64,000 nucleotides of DNA. Origin: Brenneria nigrifluens DSM 30175 = ATCC 13028 (GTDB taxonomy: Bacteria; Pseudomonadota; Gammaproteobacteria; Enterobacterales; Enterobacteriaceae). The notes under the pieces are model-generated. The model was not told the origin of the DNA. It ran no database searches and worked only from the letters and a program-made list of their open reading frames with translations. Location of the stretch: contig NZ_CP034036.1 of the NCBI RefSeq assembly GCF_005484965.1, forward strand, positions 2,728,001 through 2,792,000, in the 5' to 3' direction. The position numbers and the translations under genes are program-made. Positions 55,058 through 63,109 of this stretch are shown in pieces (position 1 is the first letter of the stretch; each line of letters opens with the position of its first letter).

Positions 55058-55087
55058 AAAAGGGTGATGCCTGCGCATCACCCTTTT
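55058..55087. terminator. Bidirectional terminator between infA and clpA
   Basis: A perfect 13-bp stem AAAAGGGTGATGC / GCATCACCCTTTT with loop CTGC has A and T tracts on the two sides. It can end both the infA and the convergent clpA transcripts. Confidence 0.88.
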
Positions 55088-55126
55088 AGCTCCTCCCCCT
55101 GACAAGGGGGAGGTCGGAGGGGGTTG
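55088..55126. repeat. Second copy of the G/C-rich palindromic repeat, beside clpA
   Basis: CCTCCCCCT (55092-55100) and AGGGGGAGG (55105-55113) form a 9-bp stem around GACA, followed by TCGGAGGGGGTT. The first 19 bases are the inverse complement of 41158-41176 with a single change. It sits directly against the clpA stop codon. Confidence 0.7.
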
Positions 55127-55127
55127 C

Positions 55128-57404
55128 CTAATGGACGGCGCCTTCCGCTTTATGCTTCTGCGCGCTCTGGAAACCGTAGGTCAGCTGCTGCGTCTCCTTA
55201 TCCAGTTCAACCTTGACCGAGCCGCCGTCGACCAGCAAGCCGAACAGCAGTTCGTTGGCCAGCGGTTTCTTGAGGTTTTCCTGCATAACCCTCGCCATCG
55301 GACGGGCCCCCATGGCTTTATCATAGCCTTTGGTTGCCAGCCAATCGCGAGCTTCGTCGCTGACTTCCAGCGATACGCCCTTCGCATCCAGCTGCGCCTG
55401 CAACTCAACGATGAATTTATCCACCACCTGCTGAATAACGTCCGTAGAGAGATGGTTGAACCAGATAATGCCGTCGAGACGGTTACGGAACTCCGGCGTA
55501 AACACTTTCTTGATCTCTTCCATCGCATCGGTGCTGTTATCCTGCTGGATAATGCCGATAGAGTTACGCTGGGTTTCCCGCACGCCGGCGTTGGTGGTCA
55601 TCACCACGATCACGTTGCGGAAGTCGGCTTTGCGGCCGTTGTTATCCGTCAGGGTGCCGTTATCCATCACCTGCAGCAGCAGGTTAAACACATCGGGGTG
55701 CGCCTTCTCGATTTCATCCAGCAGCAGCACCGAGTGCGGATGCTTAATCACCGCGTCGGTCAGCAGGCCGCCCTGATCGTAGCCGACATAGCCAGGAGGC
55801 GCGCCGATCAAACGGCTGACGGTGTGGCGCTCCATGTACTCGGACATATCGAAACGCAGCAGCTCGATATCCAGCGCCTTCGCCAGCTGCAGCGTGACCT
55901 CCGTTTTACCCACCCCGGTCGGCCCGGCAAACAGGAAGGAACCGATAGGCTTGCGATCCTGCCCCAATCCGGCGCGGCTCATTTTGATGGATTCCGACAG
56001 CGCTTCAATCGCCTTGTCCTGACCGAACACCAGCATCTTCAGGCGCTCGCTCAGGTTTTTCAGCACGTCGCGATCGCTGGACGACACCGTTTTTTCCGGA
56101 ATACGGGCGATACGCGCCACCACGGATTCGATATCCGCCACATTGACCGTTTTCTTGCGCTTACTGACCGGCACCAGACGGCTGCGGGCGCCGGCTTCGT
56201 CAATCACGTCAATCGCCTTGTCGGGCAGATGGCGGTCGTTGATGTATTTCACCGCCAGTTCCACCGCCGCGCGCACCGCTTTCGCCGTATAGCGTACGTC
56301 ATGATGGGCTTCATACTTCGGCTTCAGGCCGTTGATGATCTGTACCGTTTCTTCCACGCTCGGTTCAGTGATATCGATTTTCTGGAAACGTCGCGCCAGC
56401 GCCCGATCCTTTTCAAAAATATTGCTGAATTCCTGATAGGTGGTGGAACCGATAACGCGGATCTTGCCGCTGGATAGCAGCGGTTTGATCAGGTTGGCCG
56501 CGTCGACCTGACCGCCGGAGGCGGCACCCGCACCAATAATAGTATGAATTTCATCAATAAAGAGGATGCTGTTCTTATCCTGTTCCAGCTGTTTCAACAG
56601 CGCCTTGAAGCGTTTTTCAAAATCGCCGCGATATTTCGTTCCGGCCAGCAGAGAACCGATGTCCAGCGAATAGAGCGTGCAGTCCGCCATCACCTCCGGC
56701 ACGTCGCCCTGCACAATCCGCCAGGCCAGCCCTTCGGCGATCGCCGTTTTGCCGACGCCGGATTCCCCCACCAGCAAAGGGTTATTTTTACGCCGCCGGC
56801 ACAATACCTGAATGGTGCGCTCCAGCTCTCTGTCCCGGCCGATAAGCGGGTCGATGCCGCCAACGCGCGCCAGCTGGTTCAGATTGGTGGTGAAGTTTTC
56901 CATACGGTCTTCCCCTCCGGCCTGCTCTTCATTGACAGGATTCTCCGGGTTTGGCGCCTGCCCGGACTCTTCTTTACGCGTCCCGTGCGAAATAAAATTC
57001 ACCACGTCCAGACGGCTGACGTCATGCTTGCGCAGCAGGTACGCCGCCTGAGACTCCTGTTCGCTGAAAATGGCGACCAGCACGTTCGCCCCTGAAACTT
57101 CGCTGCGCCCCGATGACTGAACGTGAAAAACCGCCCGCTGCAACACGCGCTGGAAACTCAGCGTCGGCTGCGTTTCACGCTCATCGTCGCTTTGCGGCAG
57201 CGTTGGCGTGGTCTGTTCAATAAAGGTTTCCAGTTCCTGGCGCAGCGCGGTCAAATCCACCGTGCAGGCTTCCAGTGCTTCACGTGCGGCCGGATTACTG
57301 AGCAGAGCCAACAGCAAATGCTCCACGGTCATAAACTCGTGTCGGTGCTCACGCGCTCTGGCGAAAGCCATGTTGAGACTGAGTTCCAGTTCTTGATTGA
57401 GCAT
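55128..57404 (-). CDS. clpA: ATP-dependent Clp protease ATP-binding subunit ClpA
   Basis: Hexameric AAA+ unfoldase of 758 residues that feeds proteins to ClpP. An N-terminal double-repeat domain binds ClpS, D1 has Walker A GESGVGKT and D2 has Walker A GPTGVGKT. The IGL-type loop that docks ClpP appears as SIGIIQQ. The start MLNQELELSLN is chosen by alignment; five extra upstream codons are not conserved. clpS lies 29 bp upstream on the same strand, as in E. coli. Confidence 0.98.
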   Translation of the reverse strand: MLNQELELSLNMAFARAREHRHEFMTVEHLLLALLSNPAAREALEACTVDLTALRQELETFIEQTTPTLPQSDDERETQPTLSFQRVLQRAVFHVQSSGRSEVSGANVLVAIFSEQESQAAYLLRKHDVSRLDVVNFISHGTRKEESGQAPNPENPVNEEQAGGEDRMENFTTNLNQLARVGGIDPLIGRDRELERTIQVLCRRRKNNPLLVGESGVGKTAIAEGLAWRIVQGDVPEVMADCTLYSLDIGSLLAGTKYRGDFEKRFKALLKQLEQDKNSILFIDEIHTIIGAGAASGGQVDAANLIKPLLSSGKIRVIGSTTYQEFSNIFEKDRALARRFQKIDITEPSVEETVQIINGLKPKYEAHHDVRYTAKAVRAAVELAVKYINDRHLPDKAIDVIDEAGARSRLVPVSKRKKTVNVADIESVVARIARIPEKTVSSSDRDVLKNLSERLKMLVFGQDKAIEALSESIKMSRAGLGQDRKPIGSFLFAGPTGVGKTEVTLQLAKALDIELLRFDMSEYMERHTVSRLIGAPPGYVGYDQGGLLTDAVIKHPHSVLLLDEIEKAHPDVFNLLLQVMDNGTLTDNNGRKADFRNVIVVMTTNAGVRETQRNSIGIIQQDNSTDAMEEIKKVFTPEFRNRLDGIIWFNHLSTDVIQQVVDKFIVELQAQLDAKGVSLEVSDEARDWLATKGYDKAMGARPMARVMQENLKKPLANELLFGLLVDGGSVKVELDKETQQLTYGFQSAQKHKAEGAVH

Positions 57405-57433
57405 ATGCCCCTCCCCCAATGAATTGCCTGACT

Positions 57434-57754
57434 TCAGGCTTTTTCCAGCGTACAGAGCAGCGGGTGCTCATTTTCTCTGGCGTAACGGTTTACCTGTACA
57501 ACTTTGGTTTCAGCCACTTCGGCGCTGAACACGCCGCATAACGCCTTTCCCTGATAATGAACCGTCAGCATCAGTTGCGTTGCACGTTCAATATCATAAG
57601 AAAAGAACTTTTGCAGAACGTCAATAACAAATTCCATCGGCGTGTAATCATCGTTGTTCAATAACACTTTATACATCGATGGCGGTTGCAGTTTTTCTTT
57701 ATGTTGATCGGCGGTCAGACTCTCTGATTGCGACCACGTTTTATCGTTTCCCAT
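57434..57754 (-). CDS. clpS: Clp protease adaptor ClpS
   Basis: N-degron adaptor of 106 residues that hands proteins with N-terminal Leu, Phe, Trp or Tyr to ClpA. The disordered N-terminal tail leads to the core KVLLNNDDYTPMEFVIDVLQKFF, whose acidic N-D-D residues and conserved Met shape the binding pocket; only short parts are diagnostic (LLNNDDYTPMEFV). It forms a pathway with Aat and ClpA in the same window. It is divergent from cspD across 344 bp. Confidence 0.97.
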   Translation of the reverse strand: MGNDKTWSQSESLTADQHKEKLQPPSMYKVLLNNDDYTPMEFVIDVLQKFFSYDIERATQLMLTVHYQGKALCGVFSAEVAETKVVQVNRYARENEHPLLCTLEKA

Positions 57755-57973
57755 TATCTGTCCAACGTCATCTGAATATCACCGGAGCGAACTGTATTTA
57801 CAGTAGCACGTCTGGTTTTTGTTTTACCATCCGGGGACCAAAATCGTTGCCAGAAAGCGCGGTCTAGTGTCTCCGATCCCTCGAATTCACTACGCAACGC
57901 TGAATCAAAGCCGGCAATAGCGTTATCTGCATCAAACTTTGACACAAAGACCCGGCGCTAAAATGTGGATCGC

Positions 57974-58007
57974 TTGACGCCGGGATCGATTTCACTACAG
58001 TGTAGTG
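57974..58007 (+). promoter_or_regulatory. Candidate cspD promoter with overlapping palindrome
   Basis: TTGACG (57974-57979) and TACAGT (57996-58001) form a sigma-70-like pair with a 16-bp spacer. A perfect 15-bp dyad CACTACA-G-TGTAGTG (57993-58007) covers the -10 and the probable start site. That is a good position for a repressor. The protein that would bind is unknown. Confidence 0.5.
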
Positions 58008-58098
58008 TTGAATTGATGAGGTTTTAATCAATTCGTATTCACTTTAACCAAATAACCTCACCTTACTTAAAAAAATACTCTTGCGAAGGATGTCCAGC

Positions 58099-58320
58099 AT
58101 GGAGACGGGTACTGTTAAATGGTTCAATAATGCCAAGGGTTTCGGTTTTATCTGTCCTGAAGGGGGCGGTGAAGATATCTTCGCTCACTACTCGACAATT
58201 CAAATGGACGGATACCGAACGCTAAAGGCTGGACAGGTTGTCAGGTTCGACGTTCATCAAGGACCGAAAGGTAATCATGCAAGTCTGATCGTGCCCCTGG
58301 TCAGCGAAACTGTCGCCTGA
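58099..58320 (+). CDS. cspD: Cold-shock-like protein CspD
   Basis: Single-domain OB-fold protein of 73 residues that binds single-stranded DNA and blocks replication in stationary phase; it is not cold-induced in E. coli. The nucleic-acid motifs are KGFGFICPEGG and DIFAHYSTI. The start METGTVKWF has GAAGGA eight bases upstream. Upstream in-frame ATG and TTG codons are less likely. It is divergent from clpS, as in E. coli. Confidence 0.96.
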   Translation: METGTVKWFNNAKGFGFICPEGGGEDIFAHYSTIQMDGYRTLKAGQVVRFDVHQGPKGNHASLIVPLVSETVA

Positions 58321-58371
58321 TAAACACTAAGCCTTAACTAAAAAATTTCGATTTTTATTCAGGTTAGTACA

Positions 58372-58404
58372 AAAATGCTGGTCTGATCGTTCGACCGGCA
58401 TTTT
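58372..58404 (+). terminator. cspD terminator
   Basis: A 12-bp stem AAAATGCTGGTC / GACCGGCATTTT (one T-G pair) with a 9-nt loop lies about 50 bp after cspD, with A and T tracts at its base. Confidence 0.8.
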
Positions 58405-58490
58405 ATCTTTACCGCCTTGAAATCAAGTTTGGGGCGCTAAAAAATAAATCAAGCCTCAGGCGCCTCCCCGCTCTCTTTTCCGACGCGCGG

Positions 58491-58527
58491 CGGTTGAACC
58501 GGCATGCAGCCGCCGGTAGTTCAACCG
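58491..58527 (-). terminator. ybjD 3' hairpin
   Basis: Arms CGGTTGAAC (58491-58499) and GTTCAACCG (58519-58527), with an inner CGGC/GCCG pairing, lie directly after the ybjD stop on the minus strand. There is no T-tract, so it may act in transcript protection or weak termination. Confidence 0.5.
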
Positions 58528-60192
58528 TTAATCGGCGCGCCCGCGCGCCAGCCACAGCACCCGGGAAAACATACCGCGAATCAATGGCGGTATGGCGTCG
58601 TCGCCCATGCTTGCGGCTTCCATCGCCACTTCAATGGCCAGGTCCGGCTTCGACGATCGATGAATCGCTTTCATAATGATTTTATGCATGGATAACGGCA
58701 CTTTTTCCGGCAGTTGCGCCACCCGGTGATAGACATGGGCGAATCCCGCGCGGTACATATAATGTTCCATATCCAGCGCCGGCAAGACGGTCAAGTGGTC
58801 GCGCGCTCTTTCTCCCTGCCTCGCCAGCAGGCTTTGCGCCGTGGCGGCATACTTTTTCCCGGCGTCGTCGCCATCGGCCAGCACATGCCATTCAATGCCC
58901 ATGCGCTGAGCGAATTTCAGCAACGGCCGCAGCCCCGACTGGGCAAACTCAATGACTTTAACGCCTTCGGCGGCAAAGTGATGACCGCACTGCCGGGCCA
59001 GCTCATTCAGCATCCAGACTTCGGTTTCCCCCTCCACCAGCAGCCAACAGCGGGCAAACAGCGACGAAGGGCGATTAAAACGAATATGGAAGGCAATACG
59101 CCGGCTGTCCTCCGCGCTCATCTCCTGTCGGCCGATGCGATAGGTCGCCACGCGTGATGATTCGCGCACCAGACGGCAAACCTGCTCCATCGGCACCAGC
59201 GACAACAGTTCCCCCGAATTGGTGGTGGTAACTTTCTGCAACGGCAACTGCATCAGCAACCCCCACGCTACCGACAGCATGATCGGATGCAGGCGCGTTT
59301 CCGGATCTTCGATTAATAACAGGGGAAGGGAATGCGGGTCCAGCGTCACCGCGCCTTTGGCCTGTAATAGCGTGGTAAAGAGTTCCAGCAGGATAATCCG
59401 CCGACTGCGGTTGTTCGAATCGGCGATAAGACGGTTGATATTGTCCAGCGCGCGCCAGGATTTACCGTTATGCGCCCGTTCATGGCGATGATGCCGCCGC
59501 TCATTCAGCGTGGCGTTTTGTTCGGAAAAATAGTGCTCAAGCAATTGACGCATCGCAGCCAACCCTTGCCGCAGTTCCTTGTCGGTCAATTTCTGCGGGT
59601 TTTGCGCCAGTTCGCTCATTAGCTGTTCAAACTGCCGCGCCAGTTTTTCATTACCGTTGTTCGCGGCGACGGCCAGGGTTCCCGAACGCAGACGGCGCAT
59701 AAACCTGGCATCCCGCAGACGCAACACCGGGTGCAAGCGGATCACTTCGCGGGCCAGTTCGTCGATATCGCTTAGCGGTATCGGGTGCCCTTCGGCATCA
59801 AGAAAGCTGCGCCAGGTAAAGACCGACTCGCTTTCGTCGACCTCGCCTTCCAGGCGGTAAAAAATCCGCTTCCGCGATCCCGCGCCTTCCACCCATACTC
59901 GCTCAAGCGTGCGGTAACGCGGAGCCAGATGGCGTCCGGGCGCCGCTTCACAGAACGTGAAGATAACCTGCAGGTGGCGCTCGCGGCTGGTTTCATCACC
60001 CGGCGTAAAATGAAAATCCTCTCTGTCGAAATGATACAGCGGCAGCGTCGGCGCCAGCAGCAGAGACAGCGCGTCCAGCAGGCTGGACTTGCCCCAGGCG
60101 TTCTCGCCGATCAGCACGGTATTATCTTCCAGCGTCAGCGACAGCCGGTTAATCCCCCGGAACCCCAGAATCTCTACGCTTTCCAGATACAT
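58528..60192 (-). CDS. ybjD: OLD-family ATP-dependent endonuclease-like protein YbjD
   Basis: Protein of 554 residues with an ABC/SMC-like ATPase joined to a TOPRIM nuclease domain, the arrangement of the OLD (overcoming lysogenization defect) family. Walker A is LIGENAWGKSSLLDAL near residue 31, Walker B LLLIEDPETRLHP, and TOPRIM acidic motifs are LLVEGETEVWML and VLADGDDAGKKYA. It is a class 2-like single-gene member without an adjacent UvrD-type helicase, so it is not a Gabija pair. The cellular role in E. coli is not established. The start MYLESVEILGFRG is chosen by alignment over an extension of 30 residues. Confidence 0.94.
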   Translation of the reverse strand: MYLESVEILGFRGINRLSLTLEDNTVLIGENAWGKSSLLDALSLLLAPTLPLYHFDREDFHFTPGDETSRERHLQVIFTFCEAAPGRHLAPRYRTLERVWVEGAGSRKRIFYRLEGEVDESESVFTWRSFLDAEGHPIPLSDIDELAREVIRLHPVLRLRDARFMRRLRSGTLAVAANNGNEKLARQFEQLMSELAQNPQKLTDKELRQGLAAMRQLLEHYFSEQNATLNERRHHRHERAHNGKSWRALDNINRLIADSNNRSRRIILLELFTTLLQAKGAVTLDPHSLPLLLIEDPETRLHPIMLSVAWGLLMQLPLQKVTTTNSGELLSLVPMEQVCRLVRESSRVATYRIGRQEMSAEDSRRIAFHIRFNRPSSLFARCWLLVEGETEVWMLNELARQCGHHFAAEGVKVIEFAQSGLRPLLKFAQRMGIEWHVLADGDDAGKKYAATAQSLLARQGERARDHLTVLPALDMEHYMYRAGFAHVYHRVAQLPEKVPLSMHKIIMKAIHRSSKPDLAIEVAMEAASMGDDAIPPLIRGMFSRVLWLARGRAD

Positions 60193-60366
60193 CCACGTCT
60201 CCTGTTTTCGCCTTGCCGAACCAGACTTAATAATAACACCCGCCGCTGCCTGCGGCAGGCCGCCAGACAAGACTTTACTCACGATGATAATTTGTTTAAT
60301 TTTAATAGATTATGTCACTTTCCCCTCCAATGACCGGCTTTTCTTCCTAAGGACCTCTATTCTGTG

Positions 60367-61266
60367 ATGTATTCAGGGTTATTAATTATTTTATTGCCGC
60401 TTATGCTGGGCTATCTGGTGCCGCTGCGCGCCAAAAAAGTATTACGATCAATTAACCGTCTGCTGAGCTGGATGGTGTATATCATTCTGTTTCTGATGGG
60501 CATCAGCCTGGCGTTTCTGGATGATCTCGGCAGCAATCTGCTGCTGATTTTTCGCTATGCCGTCGTCTGCACCCTGTGCATTGTCGCGGCGAATATTGCG
60601 GCGCTGTGGTTACTGGAAAAACGCTATCCATGGCGTGGCGCCTACCAACGGCAAGCGCTCCCTTCCCGGCTGCATATGATCCTGGACTCGCTCGGGCTGT
60701 GCGGCGTGGTATTCAGCGGGTTTCTGCTGGGGTTAACCCAGTGGTCCGGCCTGAGCCATGCCAGTCAGGGCAGCGAGTACGCGCTGATACTGTTGCTGTT
60801 TCTGGTGGGAATACAGCTGCGCAACAGCGGCATGACGCTGCGCCAGATTGTATTGAATCGACGCGGCATGATGGTCGCGCTGGTGGTCGGCGTCAGCGCG
60901 CTTGCCGGCGGCGCGCTGGCGGCCTGGGCGCTGGATTTGCCGCTGAAAACCGGTCTGGCGATGGCCTCCGGCTATGGCTGGTACTCGTTGTCCGGTATCC
61001 TGCTGACCGACGCGTTAGGCCCGGTTATCGGCAGCGCGGCCTTTTTTAACGATCTGACCCGTGAACTGCTGGCCATTATGCTGATCCCGGCGCTGATCCA
61101 GCGCAACCGCGCCTGCGCCCTGGGATTATGCGGCGCCACCTCGATGGATTTCACTTTGCCGGTATTACAGCGCAGCGCGGGGGTGGATATGGTGCCGGCG
61201 GCCGTCGTGCACGGTTTTCTGCTGAGCCTGGCCGCGCCGATCCTGATGGCGTTTTTTTCCGCATAG
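60367..61266 (+). CDS. lysO: Lysine exporter LysO (YbjE)
   Basis: Inner-membrane L-lysine exporter of 299 residues with about eight hydrophobic helices. It gives resistance to the lysine analogue thialysine in E. coli. Conserved parts are LLSWMVYIILFLMGISLAFLD (only the helix core is diagnostic), ILLLFLVGIQLRNSGMTL, and the charged pair in SGYGWYSLSGILL and FFNDLTRELLAIML. The ATG at 60367 matches the E. coli start, while a GTG one codon earlier has better spacing from AAGGA. ArgP control is known in E. coli; no site was assigned here. Confidence 0.94.
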   Translation: MYSGLLIILLPLMLGYLVPLRAKKVLRSINRLLSWMVYIILFLMGISLAFLDDLGSNLLLIFRYAVVCTLCIVAANIAALWLLEKRYPWRGAYQRQALPSRLHMILDSLGLCGVVFSGFLLGLTQWSGLSHASQGSEYALILLLFLVGIQLRNSGMTLRQIVLNRRGMMVALVVGVSALAGGALAAWALDLPLKTGLAMASGYGWYSLSGILLTDALGPVIGSAAFFNDLTRELLAIMLIPALIQRNRACALGLCGATSMDFTLPVLQRSAGVDMVPAAVVHGFLLSLAAPILMAFFSA

Positions 61267-61329
61267 TCGCTTTTGCCTCTCCCTTTGCGGGCAGTGATTG
61301 AGAGTCATTTTCATTGCCCGCAGTCAAAA

Positions 61330-61343
61330 TTGCGCTAAATCAA
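61330..61343 (+). promoter_or_regulatory. Candidate FNR site upstream of hcp
   Basis: TTGCGCTAAATCAA matches the FNR consensus at 8 of 10 bases. If TATGCT (61395-61400) is the -10 and transcription starts near 61407, the site is centred near -70. That agrees with the far-upstream FNR position reported for E. coli hcp, as I recall it. Confidence 0.55.
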
Positions 61344-61404
61344 CTTTACCTGACGTTGGGTTAAAAAAGCCTTTTTCCTCATGGCGCTTCCCTCTATGCT
61401 TCAA

Positions 61405-61427
61405 AACAAGCATTTAAAATGCAACTT
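61405..61427 (+). promoter_or_regulatory. NsrR repressor site of the hcp-hcr operon
   Basis: Two 11-bp half sites, AACAAGCATTT and AAATGCAACTT, are separated by one base. They match the NsrR palindrome (AAGATGCATTT-N-AAATGCATCTT) at 9 and 10 of 11 positions. The site overlaps the predicted start of transcription, 17 bp before the hcp ATG. NsrR, an NO-sensing Fe-S repressor, controls hcp in E. coli. Confidence 0.78.
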
Positions 61428-61443
61428 TAAAAAGGAAGTAATT

Positions 61444-63096
61444 ATGTTTTGTGTGCAATGTGAACAAACCATCCGTACCCCGGCTGGCAATGGCTGCTCT
61501 TACGCGCAGGGCATGTGTGGTAAAAGCGCGGAAACCTCCGATCTGCAAGACCTGCTGGTCGCCGTATTGCAAGGGCTGTCGGCCTGGGCGCTGCAAGCCC
61601 GCGAGCTGGGTATCGTCGATCATGATATCGACAGCTTCGCCCCGCGCGCCTTTTTCTCCACGCTGACCAACGTCAACTTCGACTCGCAGCGGATTATCGG
61701 CTACGCCCGGGAAGCCATCGCGCTGCGTCAGTCGCTGGCAACGCGCTGCCGTCTGCTGGAAGCGGGCGTTGCCCTCACCCATCCCCTGGCGGAACTACAA
61801 CTGGCCGGCGACGATATGCCGACGCTGTTGCGCCAGGCGGCCGACTTCGCGCTGGATCATGACAAAAGCGCCGTGGGCGACGACGTTCACGGTCTGCGCA
61901 TGCTGTGCCTATACGGCCTGAAAGGCGCCGCCGCCTATATGGAGCATGCGCACGTTCTCGGCCAGTATGATGAGAGTATTTATACGCAATATCATTCCCT
62001 TATGGCCTGGCTGGGCACGCAACCCACCGACGTCGATACCCTGCTGAACAATGCTATGGGCATCGGCGCGATGAACTTTAACGTTATGGCGATCCTCGAT
62101 CGCGGCGAAACCGAGGCTTACGGTCATCCGCAGCCGACCGCCGTTAACGTGCGCCCCGTCGCCGGTAAAGCCATTCTGATCTCCGGCCATGACCTGAAAG
62201 ATTTGCGTATGCTGCTGGAACAGACCGCAGGCAGCGGCATCAATATCTACACCCACGGCGAAATGCTGCCGGCGCACGGTTATCCCGAACTGCAAAAATT
62301 CAAACATCTGGTCGGCAACTACGGCAGCGGCTGGCAGAACCAGCAAACGGAGTTCGCCAAGTTTCCCGGCGCCATCGTCATGACGTCCAACTGCATTATC
62401 GATCCCAATGTCGGCAACTACGGCGATCGCATCTGGACGCGCAGCATAGTCGGCTGGCCGGGCGTCAACCATCTGGAAGGGGATGATTTCAGCCCGGTTA
62501 TCGCCCAGGCGCAGCGGCTGGCAGGGTTCCCTTACAGCGAGATCGAACATCTGATTACCGTCGGTTTCGGCCGGGAAACCCTGCTGAGCGCCGCCGATAC
62601 CGTTATCGACCTGGTCGCCCAAAAGAAACTTCGACACGTCTTTTTGGTGGGCGGTTGCGACGGCAGCCGCGCGGAGCGCAGCTATTTTACCGACTTTACC
62701 GTCAAGGTTCCCGACGACTGCCTGATTATGACGCTGGCCTGCGGTAAATACCGTTTCAACAAGCTGGATTTCGGCACCCTGGAAGGTCTGCCGCGTTTAC
62801 TGGACGTGGGCCAGTGCAACGACGCTTACTCCGCCATTATTCTGGCGGTCAAACTGGCGGAGAAACTGGGCTGCGGCGTCAACGATCTACCTCTCAGCCT
62901 GGTGCTGTCGTGGTTTGAACAGAAGGCTATCGTCATCCTGCTGACCCTGCTGTCCCTCGGCGTGAAGAATATTTATACCGGTCCGACGGCGCCGGGGTTC
63001 CTGACCGAAAATCTGCTGGCGATCCTGAATGAGAAGTTCGGCATGCGCGCCATCACCACGGTCGAACAGGATATGAACGCCATTCTGGCCGCCTGA
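61444..63096 (+). CDS. hcp: Hydroxylamine reductase / hybrid cluster protein Hcp
   Basis: Cytoplasmic Fe-S protein of 550 residues, equal to E. coli Hcp, that reduces NO (and hydroxylamine) in anaerobic nitrosative stress and is also linked to protein S-nitrosylation. The N-terminal cluster ligands are C3, C6, C18 and C25 (CVQC, then CSYAQGMC), the spacing of the enteric class II type. Hybrid-cluster ligands are seen in HGEMLPAHGY, TSNCIIDP, GGCDGSRAERSYF and MTLACGKYRFNKL. The start is the ATG after AAGGA; an upstream in-frame start would cross the NsrR site. hcr follows after 13 bp. Confidence 0.98.
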   Translation: MFCVQCEQTIRTPAGNGCSYAQGMCGKSAETSDLQDLLVAVLQGLSAWALQARELGIVDHDIDSFAPRAFFSTLTNVNFDSQRIIGYAREAIALRQSLATRCRLLEAGVALTHPLAELQLAGDDMPTLLRQAADFALDHDKSAVGDDVHGLRMLCLYGLKGAAAYMEHAHVLGQYDESIYTQYHSLMAWLGTQPTDVDTLLNNAMGIGAMNFNVMAILDRGETEAYGHPQPTAVNVRPVAGKAILISGHDLKDLRMLLEQTAGSGINIYTHGEMLPAHGYPELQKFKHLVGNYGSGWQNQQTEFAKFPGAIVMTSNCIIDPNVGNYGDRIWTRSIVGWPGVNHLEGDDFSPVIAQAQRLAGFPYSEIEHLITVGFGRETLLSAADTVIDLVAQKKLRHVFLVGGCDGSRAERSYFTDFTVKVPDDCLIMTLACGKYRFNKLDFGTLEGLPRLLDVGQCNDAYSAIILAVKLAEKLGCGVNDLPLSLVLSWFEQKAIVILLTLLSLGVKNIYTGPTAPGFLTENLLAILNEKFGMRAITTVEQDMNAILAA

Positions 63097-63109
63097 GGGA
63101 GATGATGTC

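Noticed and set aside
55131..56477. 448-codon antisense ORF opposite clpA
   Set aside because: It is a shadow of the conserved ClpA ATPase gene with no recognisable motif.
57754..57945. 63-codon minus-strand ORF whose stop overlaps the clpS start
   Set aside because: It begins with GTG without a ribosome binding site, has no family resemblance and covers the divergent clpS-cspD promoter region. It is more likely leader or promoter DNA.
58528..60192. YbjD as a Gabija or other two-gene phage-defence system
   Set aside because: The OLD-type ATPase-TOPRIM domains fit, but no UvrD-like helicase or reverse transcriptase partner is adjacent, and the gene is a conserved E. coli orthologue in its normal setting.
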